A stretch of DNA of 14,525 nt, from contig WFPH01000006.1 of assembly GCA_015487645.1 (NCBI GenBank), positions 1 through 14,525 of the forward strand, in the 5' to 3' direction. Positions 1-6,859 of the stretch are shown here, in pieces. Each line of letters begins with the position of its first letter. The stretch's first letter is position 1. Source of the DNA: Thermosulfurimonas sp. (GTDB lineage: Bacteria > Desulfobacterota > Thermodesulfobacteria > Thermodesulfobacteriales > Thermodesulfobacteriaceae). The position numbers and the translations under genes are program-made. Under the pieces are notes generated by a model. That model was not told the origin of the DNA, searched no databases, and saw only the letters and a list, made by a program, of their open reading frames with translations.

Positions 1-954
1 CCGCAGGAGAGAGAGGCTGGTTCTGACCGGACGAAAACGCCAGGGGTCGGTTACGTGGAGCTGGAAGCCCAGACAGACCTGTCCCCGCCATTTGTCGAAG
101 GTGGGCTGGAAGACCGTGAACCTGAGTTTGGCCCCCGGTAAGGCCTCCGGCAGGGCGGGGAGGACCCTTTCCGGTCTGAGCCAGGGGGCTCCGAAGACCT
201 CAAAGGGGCGGGTGGTGCCCCGACCTTCTGAAAGGTTGGTGCCCTCAAGGAGGACCTGACCGGGATAGACCAGAGCGGTTTCGAAAGACGGCATGTTGGG
301 AGAAGGGGGTACCCAGGGGAGACCGGTCTCGGAGAAAAGTTGAGTCCTCCGCCAGCCTTCGGCTTTGACTACCCGCAGGGGGAGGCTGAGCCCCAGGCGC
401 TTCCTGAAAAGGAGGGCGGCCTCCCCGAGGGTGAGTCCGTGCCGCAGGGGCATCTCCGAAAGCCCCACAAAGGAAAAACATTCCGGCTGGAGCATGGGGC
501 CTTCGAGGAGGCCTCCCAGAGGATTCGGCCGATCGAGGACGGCCACCTCCACTCCGGCCTCTTCGGCGGCCTCAAGCAGGAGATAAAGGGTCCAGAGATA
601 GGTATAGACCCGGCAGCCCACATCTTGAAGGTCCACCAGGATGAGGTCGAGCCCTGCCAGGTGTTCGGGTTGGGGTTTGAGCCGGGAACCGTAAAGGCTT
701 ATCACCGGAAGACCGGTCAGGGGTTCCACGGTGTCTTCGCTCGGGATCATGTTGGCCTGAGCGGTGCCATAGAACCCATGTTGGGGAGAGAAGAGGCGCA
801 CCAGGTTCGCTCCCAGGAATTCCCTGAGGGCCAGATGGGTGGGCTTGAGATCGGAGGTAACCGCGGCCTGATGCGAAAGGAGACCTACCCTGCGGCCCCT
901 GATCCATCGGGGCCGGTCTCGAAGCAAGACCTCAAGTCCCGTCCGAATATTCAT
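1..954 (-). CDS. namZ: NamZ/DUF1343 exo-beta-N-acetylmuramidase, 3' end cut by window edge
   Basis: I translated this frame by hand; it is open from the ATG at 954 to base 1 (318 residues, no stop), and family members usually run nearer 380-400. It matches the DUF1343 (YbbC/NamZ) family, whose characterised members remove N-acetylmuramic acid from the non-reducing end of glycan chains. Visible family blocks: SPQHGFYGTAQANM (about 56-69), VDLQDVGCRVYTY (107-119), DRPNPLGG (141-148) and EGTNLSEGRGTTRPFE (237-252). The start is supported by the ATGA overlap (951-954) with the stop of the upstream amidase gene and by family-like sequence from the first residues. No signal peptide is visible, unlike secreted Bacillus NamZ, so a cytoplasmic recycling role is possible. 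That location is inference. Family assignment is firm; the exact substrate is not. Confidence 0.88.
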   Translation of the reverse strand, partial: MNIRTGLEVLLRDRPRWIRGRRVGLLSHQAAVTSDLKPTHLALREFLGANLVRLFSPQHGFYGTAQANMIPSEDTVEPLTGLPVISLYGSRLKPQPEHLAGLDLILVDLQDVGCRVYTYLWTLYLLLEAAEEAGVEVAVLDRPNPLGGLLEGPMLQPECFSFVGLSEMPLRHGLTLGEAALLFRKRLGLSLPLRVVKAEGWRRTQLFSETGLPWVPPSPNMPSFETALVYPGQVLLEGTNLSEGRGTTRPFEVFGAPWLRPERVLPALPEALPGAKLRFTVFQPTFDKWRGQVCLGFQLHVTDPWRFRPVRTSLSLLR

Positions 955-2585
955 GGTCTGGCCACCTGGATGCCGTTCACGTAGGCCCTTATGCCTTCCG
1001 CAATCCCCCGGGCCACCTCGCGCAGATACCTTTCCGAACGCAGACGCCGGGCCTCCGTGGGGTTGGTGATGAAGGAGATCTCCACCAGCACCGCCGGCAT
1101 TCTGGTACCCACCAGGACCACGAAAGGGGCTTTTTTTACGCCGAGATTCCTTACCCCACGGTACCGCCGTGAGAGTTTCCTCACGAGGTGTTTCTGGATC
1201 TCTCTGGCCAGACGACGGGATTCCTCGATCTTGGTGTTCCGCAAGATCTTCTTGAGGAGGTTCTGGAGATCGCTCAGCGACTGATTGGAGACCGCGTTCT
1301 CCAAGGCGGCCACCCGCATGGCCTCGGGATCGGTGGTGAAGCTCAGGTAGTAGGTCTCGATTCCTCGGGAACGACGATTGGGAGAGGCGTTCACATGAAT
1401 GGAAACGAAGAGATCGGCCTTCTTGAGGTTGGCGATGGCCGAGCGTTTTATCAGAGGCACGAAGAGGTCTTTTTTCCGGGTGAGGATGACCTCACAGGAG
1501 AGACACCGACGGAGTTCTTCGGCCAGGTATTTCGAGACTTTAAGGGTGATGTCCTTCTCTCGCAGGCCGTAAAGGCCCAGGGCGCCGGGATCGTGGCCTC
1601 CGTGGCCGGGATCGACCACAATGCGGTGGATCTTGAGCCCCAGCTGCTGGGCCAGGGAGTAGTGTTTCTTACCCGGAGGCTTTAGCGGAACTTCCTTCTT
1701 TCGGGGCGGCGGAGATTCACCGAGGAGGTCGATGACCACCCGGGGGGGATCCCCTAGATAGAAGGTCCGGTAAGAGGTGAGGCTCTTCAGATCCAGTACC
1801 ACCCGGACCGTGTCGGGACGATACTGTCCTAACCTTACCCTCGTGAGGAGTCCGTCCTGAATGGGGATTTCGGGCTTGAGATAAGGGGAGAGCCGGGCCG
1901 GGGAGAGGTCCACGTAAACCCGGGGGGGTTTCCCCCGATGGGCCTTCAGGGCGTGGTCCTGATAGTTGACCCTGGAGGAAAGGTCCACCACCACCCGGCT
2001 GTAGTCCTCTCCCGACCAGTGGCGAATCCTCCTGACCGTGGCGGTCTTTTGGGGAGGGGGCTCGGGTTCAGGCGGGGTTTTTTTCTCTGGAGGCGGAGAT
2101 TCTTTCGGAGGGGGTCTCAGACGAGCCGCCATGTCCCCCGAGGGGTAGCGTTCGAGGATGAGGGTCTCCAGACGGCGAGCCGTGACCGGATCTTTCAGGA
2201 GATCCCGATAAATCTGAGCGGCCTCGAAGAGGGCGTCGTCGGCCAGGGGGCTTCTGGGATAGTGTTCCCAGAGCATACGGTAGCGTTTCAGGGCTTCTTC
2301 CAGATCGTGCCGGTTGTGGGAGTAGCCGTAGAGGTTGCGGTAAAGACGAGCCGTCCAGATCAGGGCCTTCGGGGCTTCGGGACTTTCAGGATATCGCAGG
2401 TAGACCCGCCGGAAGCGGTTTATGACCCGGATCCAGTAACGCCGGTAGCGGACTTTTGAGGAGCGAGAGAAGGCCTCAAGCTCCTTTTTGGCTGAAAGAA
2501 AGGCCTTTTCGGAAGGGGTGAGGGCCCGGGTGGATACGGGGAGAAGAAGGAGAAAGGCCCAGAGGACCGGAAGAAGGGTTTTCAT
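951..2585 (-). CDS. amiC: Periplasmic N-acetylmuramoyl-L-alanine amidase, AmiC-like (AMIN + Amidase_3)
   Basis: This 544-residue enzyme should cleave the amide bond between N-acetylmuramic acid and the stem peptide of peptidoglycan, typically during daughter-cell separation. Order of parts: signal peptide (1-22, cut after a hydrophobic run ending TRA), a helical TPR-like region (about 25-155), a Pro/Glu/Lys-rich linker (157-181), an AMIN localisation domain (about 182-290), and a C-terminal Amidase_3 catalytic domain (about 320-538). Zinc ligands and catalytic residues are visible: His328 in DPGHGG, Glu343 in LREKD, His397 in SIHVNA and Glu502 in LVEISFITN. The N-terminal TPR-like region is an addition to the plain E. 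coli AmiC plan. The start overlaps the mutS stop (ATGA, 2582-2585) and the stop overlaps namZ, so all three are probably translationally coupled. The gene letter is by analogy; AmiA/B/C cannot be told apart here. Confidence 0.93.
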   Translation of the reverse strand: MKTLLPVLWAFLLLLPVSTRALTPSEKAFLSAKKELEAFSRSSKVRYRRYWIRVINRFRRVYLRYPESPEAPKALIWTARLYRNLYGYSHNRHDLEEALKRYRMLWEHYPRSPLADDALFEAAQIYRDLLKDPVTARRLETLILERYPSGDMAARLRPPPKESPPPEKKTPPEPEPPPQKTATVRRIRHWSGEDYSRVVVDLSSRVNYQDHALKAHRGKPPRVYVDLSPARLSPYLKPEIPIQDGLLTRVRLGQYRPDTVRVVLDLKSLTSYRTFYLGDPPRVVIDLLGESPPPRKKEVPLKPPGKKHYSLAQQLGLKIHRIVVDPGHGGHDPGALGLYGLREKDITLKVSKYLAEELRRCLSCEVILTRKKDLFVPLIKRSAIANLKKADLFVSIHVNASPNRRSRGIETYYLSFTTDPEAMRVAALENAVSNQSLSDLQNLLKKILRNTKIEESRRLAREIQKHLVRKLSRRYRGVRNLGVKKAPFVVLVGTRMPAVLVEISFITNPTEARRLRSERYLREVARGIAEGIRAYVNGIQVARP

Positions 2586-5173
2586 AGCCCCGATTTTACT
2601 AGAAGATCTCGCAATTCGAAAACAAGGTTCAGGGCTTCCCTGGGGGTTAGTTCTTCGGGGTCTATGGCCAGGAGTTTTTCTTTGAGGGGCAGGTAGGGGT
2701 CAAAAAGGGGCAGTTGACGGGGTTGGTCCTTTCCGGTGGAGGGCCTCGGAGGGGGACTCAGGGCGCTCTTGGCCTCAAGTCCGGCCAGGATCTCCCGGGC
2801 CCTTTCCACCACCTCCTGAGGGAGACCAGCCAGGGCCGCCACCTGGACCCCGTAGGATTCACTGGCCGGGCCGGGCTGTAGCCGGTAGAGGAAAACGATC
2901 CGATCCTCCCAGGTTTTTACGGCCACATTGTAGTTCCTGGCTGCCGGAAGCTCCCGGGCCAGTTCCGTGAGCTCATGATAATGGGTGGCAAAAAGGGTCA
3001 GGGCCCGGCGGTCATGGAGATGTTCCGCCACGGCCCAGGCGATGGCCAGTCCGTCGTAGGTGCTGGTTCCGCGGCCGATCTCATCCAGGATCACCAGACT
3101 CCTTTCCGTGGCGTTGTGGAGGATGTTGGCACACTCGGCCATCTCCACCATGAAGGTGGAGCGCCCCCGGGAGAGCTCATCCGAGGCTCCGATGCGGCTG
3201 AAGATGCGATCGCAAAGCCCCACGCGCGCCCTTTCGGCCGGCACGAAAGAGCCCAGGTGGGCCAAAAGGACGATGAGGGCCGTCTGGCGCAGGATGGTGG
3301 ATTTGCCGGCCATGTTGGGACCGGTGATGAGGATCAGACGGGCCTCTTCCGGATCCAGTTTCACGGTGTTAGGCACGAAGCTTCCGCTCGGCAACACCTT
3401 CTCCAGCACCGGGTGTCGCCCCTCGACGATCTCGATCCCCGTCTCCGCGGTCACCTCCGGCCGGACATAGCGGTTCTCCTCGGCCACCTCGGCCAGCGAG
3501 AGCAAGGCGTCGAGTTCCCCCACGGCCCTGGCTGTGGCCCGGAGCCTCTCGGCCTCCAGGCTTACAGCCTCCCGCAGTTCTAGGAAGATCTCGTACTCCA
3601 GTTCCTTGATCCTCTCGTCCGCTGAAAGGACCTTGGCTTCAAACTCCTTGAGCTCTGGGGTAATGAAGCGTTCGGCGTTGGTGAGGGTCTGCTTGCGGAT
3701 ATAGTCCTCCGGTACGCGGGAGAGGTGGCTTTTGGTGACCTCGAGGTAATAACCGAAGACCCGGTTGTAGCCCACCCTGAGATTGGGAATCCCGGTGCGG
3801 CGGCGTTCCCGCTCCTCGATCTCGGAAAGATAACGCAGGGCGTTTTCCTTGAGGTCCCGCAGTTCATCTAGCTCGGAGTGGATCCCCGGCCGTACCAGGC
3901 CTCCTTCCCGCGGACTTGTGGGCACCTCCTCGAGAAGGGTCCGGACAAGCCGTTGATGCAACTCGGAGAAGTCCGCAAGCCTTTCCCGAATCTCGGAAAG
4001 CAATCCCTCGGCCCCGGAGAGCAATTCCCGGATCTCGGGCAGGGCTCCCAGAGCTTCTCTCAGGGCCAGGAGATCACGAGGGCCGGCCAACCGGAGGGCG
4101 CAGCGGGTGGCCAGTCGCTCGAGATCCGGGACTCTGGAGAGGGTTTGACGAAGGGCTTCCCGCAGGGAAGTCTCCGTAAGGAGTTGTTCCACGGCTGCCT
4201 GGCGGGCCTTTATGGCCGTAAGATCCTTGAGGGGATAAAGGAGCCACTGGCGCAGGGTGCGGCCTCCCATGGCGGTGCGGGTGCGATCCAGCACCCATAG
4301 AAGGGAGTGCCTTACGGAACCGTCGAACTGGTTTCGGACCAGCTCGAGGTTCCTTTTGGTGGCCTCGTCGAGAATCAGATAGTTCCCCGGAAAATAAGGT
4401 CTGGGGGGTGAGATCCGGCCCAGGGCTTCCTTTTCGTTTTCGAGGAGATATTCCAGCACCGCCCCCACCGCGCAGAGAGCCTCGGGAAGTTCGCCGAAGC
4501 CAAGTCCGGCCGGATCCCCCAGATTGAAATATTCCTCGAGTAGTTCGCGGGCCCGTCTTTCCGAAAAAACCGTGGGAGGAAGAGGGCTCACCGGAAGGCC
4601 TGGAAGCAACTCGCGAAATTCTTTCAGAAGATCCTTCGGGAGACCTTCGGGGACGAGCAACTCCCGGGGTTCCAGGCGGAAGATCTCACTTGAGAGATCA
4701 CCCCGGTCGGCGAAGACCGCGGCCCGAAATTCTCCAGCCGAAAGATCCAAGACCGCCAGCCCCCACCTTTTCCCGGCAAAGAGGGCGCACAGGTAATGGC
4801 TTTCCTTGTCGGGAAGACCTTCGGGATCCAGGAAGAGCCCCGGGGTGACCACCCGTACCACCTCTCGTCGCACCAGCCCCTTGGCTTCCCGGGGATCTTC
4901 CATCTGTTCACAGATGGCCACCCGTTTGCCGGCCTCGACCAGCTTGCGGATATAGGGTGCGGCGTTCGAGACCGGGACTCCGCACATGGGGACCCGCTTC
5001 CCGCCCCCGGCTTCCCTGGAGGTGAGGGCGATATCCAGGATCCGGGAGGCTTCCTCTGCGTCCTCAAAGAACATTTCGTAAAAATCTCCCAGGCGGAAGA
5101 ATAGAATACAGTCCCGATAACGGTTTTTGATCTCGAGATACTGGCGGAACATGGGGGTGAGCCTGGACTTCAT
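2582..5173 (-). CDS. mutS: DNA mismatch repair ATPase MutS
   Basis: This full-length MutS (863 residues, usual 850-880) recognises mismatches and small loops and recruits MutL. The mismatch-binding F-Y-E motif is at 31-33, followed by the connector, core and clamp regions. The ATPase has Walker A GPNMAGKST (618-626), the conserved DELSRGRSTF block (665-674), Walker B LVILDE with IGRGTST (693-705) and the THYHEL region (about 730-735). The tail has a QLPLF motif (820-824), which fits a beta-clamp-binding site, then a conserved C-terminal oligomerisation segment with the block LTPREALNLVFEL. It lies 33 bases after nadD, and its stop overlaps the amidase start. No strong Shine-Dalgarno is visible before the ATG at 5173, but LTPMFRQYLEIK immediately after it is the expected family N-terminus. 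mutL is not in the window. Confidence 0.98.
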   Translation of the reverse strand: MKSRLTPMFRQYLEIKNRYRDCILFFRLGDFYEMFFEDAEEASRILDIALTSREAGGGKRVPMCGVPVSNAAPYIRKLVEAGKRVAICEQMEDPREAKGLVRREVVRVVTPGLFLDPEGLPDKESHYLCALFAGKRWGLAVLDLSAGEFRAAVFADRGDLSSEIFRLEPRELLVPEGLPKDLLKEFRELLPGLPVSPLPPTVFSERRARELLEEYFNLGDPAGLGFGELPEALCAVGAVLEYLLENEKEALGRISPPRPYFPGNYLILDEATKRNLELVRNQFDGSVRHSLLWVLDRTRTAMGGRTLRQWLLYPLKDLTAIKARQAAVEQLLTETSLREALRQTLSRVPDLERLATRCALRLAGPRDLLALREALGALPEIRELLSGAEGLLSEIRERLADFSELHQRLVRTLLEEVPTSPREGGLVRPGIHSELDELRDLKENALRYLSEIEERERRRTGIPNLRVGYNRVFGYYLEVTKSHLSRVPEDYIRKQTLTNAERFITPELKEFEAKVLSADERIKELEYEIFLELREAVSLEAERLRATARAVGELDALLSLAEVAEENRYVRPEVTAETGIEIVEGRHPVLEKVLPSGSFVPNTVKLDPEEARLILITGPNMAGKSTILRQTALIVLLAHLGSFVPAERARVGLCDRIFSRIGASDELSRGRSTFMVEMAECANILHNATERSLVILDEIGRGTSTYDGLAIAWAVAEHLHDRRALTLFATHYHELTELARELPAARNYNVAVKTWEDRIVFLYRLQPGPASESYGVQVAALAGLPQEVVERAREILAGLEAKSALSPPPRPSTGKDQPRQLPLFDPYLPLKEKLLAIDPEELTPREALNLVFELRDLLVKSGL

Positions 5174-5182
5174 GGCTTTAAA

Positions 5183-5212
5183 CTTTAACCCGAATCCGGG
5201 GGGACTTTAAAG
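5183..5212 (-). other. Possible hairpin across the nadD stop and the nadD-mutS gap
   Basis: In the message, six bases overlapping the nadD stop (5212-5207) can pair with TTAAAG at 5188-5183. An inner 4-bp stem of CCCG and CGGG closes a GATT loop, with a 6-base one-sided bulge. It sits just upstream of mutS, which lacks a clear ribosome-binding site. It has no long U tract, so a simple intrinsic terminator is unlikely. It may be chance. Confidence 0.25.
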
Positions 5213-5800
5213 GTAGTGTCCGCGAGTTTCAATGTGGATCCGCACGGCCTCCGGAACGAGATAGCGGATGGAAAGGCCGGCCCTTATACGGCGTCGGATC
5301 TCGGTAGAGGAGATGTCCAGCCTGGTAACCGTGAGGAAAAGCAACTTTTTCCCGGGAAAAAGCTTCAGAGCTTTTTGGCAGGCTGCCTCTGGGCTGAATT
5401 CGCTTCGGTTCACCACCACCAAGGTGGCCAGCTCAGGAAGAAGGTGGTATTCGTGCCAGGTCTCGATCTCGAGAAAAGCGTCAAGTCCCAGGATGAAAAA
5501 AAATTCGTGTTGAGGGTGGCGCTGGCGGAGTTCCCTCAGGGTGTCCACGGTATAGGATGGGCCCGGGCGCCGGCCCTCAAGGTCCAGCGCCCGGAAGGCC
5601 GGGTGGTCCTTTACGGCCAGTTCCACCAGGCGCAGGCGTTCCTCAAAGGGGAGATGGGGCTTGGCTCGCTTGTGCGGAGGGACTCCGGCCGGAATGAACC
5701 AGACCTCGGAGAGGGCTAGTTCCTCCCGAACCTCTTCGGCTATTCGAAGATGGGCCAGGTGAATGGGATCAAAGGTGCCACCCAGGAGACCGATACGCAT
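5207..5800 (-). CDS. nadD: Nicotinate-nucleotide adenylyltransferase NadD
   Basis: NadD transfers AMP from ATP to nicotinate mononucleotide, giving deamido-NAD, the penultimate step of NAD synthesis. At 197 residues it is close to the family norm. The nucleotidyltransferase signature GGTFDPIHLAH is at 7-17, the PPHK loop at 41-44, the SYTVDTL substrate segment at 82-88, GLDAF at 105-109, and the C-terminal ISSTEIRRRI motif at 163-172. The ATG at 5800 is preceded by a GAGG Shine-Dalgarno about 8 bases upstream and by a sigma70-like promoter at 5832-5859, so nadD is probably the first gene of the nadD-mutS-amidase-namZ unit. It is divergent from tlyA with only 61 bases between the starts. Confidence 0.97.
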   Translation of the reverse strand: MRIGLLGGTFDPIHLAHLRIAEEVREELALSEVWFIPAGVPPHKRAKPHLPFEERLRLVELAVKDHPAFRALDLEGRRPGPSYTVDTLRELRQRHPQHEFFFILGLDAFLEIETWHEYHLLPELATLVVVNRSEFSPEAACQKALKLFPGKKLLFLTVTRLDISSTEIRRRIRAGLSIRYLVPEAVRIHIETRGHYL

Positions 5801-5831
5801 CTGCCGATCCTCAGCCCAAAGATCATCAGAT

Positions 5832-5859
5832 AGAATAGGGGTTGGTGGCCAAAAGTCAA
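5832..5859 (-). promoter_or_regulatory. Sigma70-type promoter for the nadD-mutS-amidase-namZ unit
   Basis: Reading the minus strand, a -35 box TTGACT (5859-5854, 5 of 6 to consensus) is followed by 16 bases and a -10 box TATTCT (5837-5832, 4 of 6). The start should fall near 5825, leaving a leader of about 25 bases with a GAGG ribosome-binding site. The -35 box ends 2 bases before the tlyA start codon on the other strand. Confidence 0.6.
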
Positions 5860-5861
5860 CG

Positions 5862-6674
5862 ATGAAAAAGGAGAGACTTGACCGATTGCTGGTTCAACTA
5901 GGGCTGGCCGAAAGCCGCGAGAAGGCCCAGGCCCTGATTATGGCCGGATTGGTATGGGTGGATGGGCGGCGGGTAGATAAGGCCGGAACCAGGGTGTTCG
6001 AGGCCGCGGAGATCGAGATCCGTGGCCGGGGGCTGCCCTATGTTTCCAGGGGAGGCCTGAAACTCGAGGGCGCGCTCAAGGTCTTCCAGCTCAGAGTGGA
6101 AAATCTCGTCTGTGCAGACATAGGGGCTTCCACGGGGGGTTTTACGGACTGTCTCCTCCGACACGGGGCCCGTAAAGTCTATGCCATCGATGTGGGCCGG
6201 GGACAGCTTCATGAAAAACTGAAGCGGGATGCCCGGGTGGTCTCCATGGAAGGGGTGAACGCCCGGTACCTTGCTCCGGAGGACCTTCCGGAGAAAGTGG
6301 ATCTCGTGACCATCGACGTCTCCTTCATCTCGCTCAAAAAGATTCTGCCCGCGGCGGTGAGGATCCTCAAACCGGGAGGCTTCATCCTAGCCCTGATTAA
6401 ACCTCAGTTTGAGGTGGGGCCCCGGGAAGTGGGCCGCAAGGGCGTAGTTCGGGAGCATAGCAAACATCGCCGGGTCATGGAGGAGATATGGCGTTTCGGA
6501 GAGGATGAGCTGGACCTGAAGGCCCTGGGCGTGGCCGAGAGCCCGGTCCCCGGTCCTTCCGGGAATCGAGAATTTTTCATTTTGTTTAAAAATTCTCCTT
6601 TACAAGCCCCAGAGGGGTTGTTATTTTGCCAGAAGAAGTCCGAGGAGGAGGTCAGCGGTGAAGATCGTGTTTGA
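5862..6674 (+). CDS. tlyA: TlyA-family rRNA methyltransferase (S4 + FtsJ-like)
   Basis: TlyA proteins 2'-O-methylate rRNA using S-adenosylmethionine, and the N-terminal S4 domain binds RNA. Residues 1-60 form the S4 domain, with LDRLLVQLGLAESREKAQ at 6-23. The methyltransferase follows, with SAM motif DIGASTGGFTD at 86-96 and the expected K-D-K-E set at Lys67, Asp152, Lys180 (LIKPQFE) and Glu184. I chose the ATG at 5862 because MKKERLDRLL begins the S4 fold; upstream in-frame codons overlap nadD and encode unrelated sequence. Total length is 270 residues. The last 25 or so, after FFILFKN, look unlike the family core, and their codons contain the ribosome-binding site and first codons of the next gene. 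Older hemolysin labels for this family are misleading. The target nucleotide cannot be read from sequence. Confidence 0.94.
   Translation: MKKERLDRLLVQLGLAESREKAQALIMAGLVWVDGRRVDKAGTRVFEAAEIEIRGRGLPYVSRGGLKLEGALKVFQLRVENLVCADIGASTGGFTDCLLRHGARKVYAIDVGRGQLHEKLKRDARVVSMEGVNARYLAPEDLPEKVDLVTIDVSFISLKKILPAAVRILKPGGFILALIKPQFEVGPREVGRKGVVREHSKHRRVMEEIWRFGEDELDLKALGVAESPVPGPSGNREFFILFKNSPLQAPEGLLFCQKKSEEEVSGEDRV
6568..6597. repeat. Perfect 10-bp inverted repeat inside the tlyA 3' end
   Basis: GAGAATTTTT (6568-6577) and AAAAATTCTC (6588-6597) are exact reverse complements separated by 10 bases. The element is AT-rich in an otherwise GC-rich gene. It lies in codons near residues 236-246 of TlyA, about 60 bases before the next start codon. 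There is no U tract after it on either strand, so it is not a standard terminator. It could form an RNA hairpin or be a protein-binding palindrome. Confidence 0.5.
6646..6652 (+). promoter_or_regulatory. Ribosome-binding site fixing a GTG start
   Basis: AGGAGGT lies 5 bases before the GTG at 6658. It is part of a purine run (6642-6651) within the last codons of tlyA. It is the strongest Shine-Dalgarno on the plus strand of the window and supports both the reality of the small downstream gene and its non-ATG start. Confidence 0.85.
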
Positions 6675-6858
6675 TCCCGAGGTGCCTGAGGAATTGCGCG
6701 AGGAAATCAAAAACGTGGTGGAAGGCGGCAAGATTGAGGCTCCCTGCCCTGAGTGCGGGGCGGAGGAGATATACGTGGCCCTTCTCGATAAGATCCTGGA
6801 CGTAAAATGTTACGATTGCGGTCATTCCTTTGCGGAGATCGAACTTGAGGAGGAATAG
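6658..6858 (+). CDS. Small acidic four-cysteine zinc-ribbon protein
   Basis: This 66-residue protein begins at GTG. An acidic helical N-terminus is followed by Cys30-x2-Cys33 (APCPEC) and Cys51-x2-Cys54 (KCYDCG), the arrangement of a single zinc ribbon, and then an acidic tail (EIELEEE). No named family is recognised. Small zinc ribbons commonly bind RNA, DNA or protein partners; a role here would be inference. It overlaps the end of tlyA by 17 bases and is probably co-translated with it, which hints at a link to rRNA or translation. Its stop lies one base from the stop of the convergent folE2. Evidence that it is real: the strong ribosome-binding site, two regular CxxC knuckles and coupling to tlyA. 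Confidence 0.8.
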   Translation: MKIVFDPEVPEELREEIKNVVEGGKIEAPCPECGAEEIYVALLDKILDVKCYDCGHSFAEIELEEE

Positions 6859-6859
6859 G

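Noticed and set aside
340..984. A 214-residue open frame on the plus strand.
   Set aside because: It lies opposite namZ, whose minus-strand translation has multiple conserved family motifs. The plus-strand product has no recognisable features.
5763..5861. An upstream in-frame start that would add 33 residues to TlyA.
   Set aside because: It overlaps nadD, crosses its promoter and encodes sequence unlike the S4 domain; the ATG at 5862 fits the family start.
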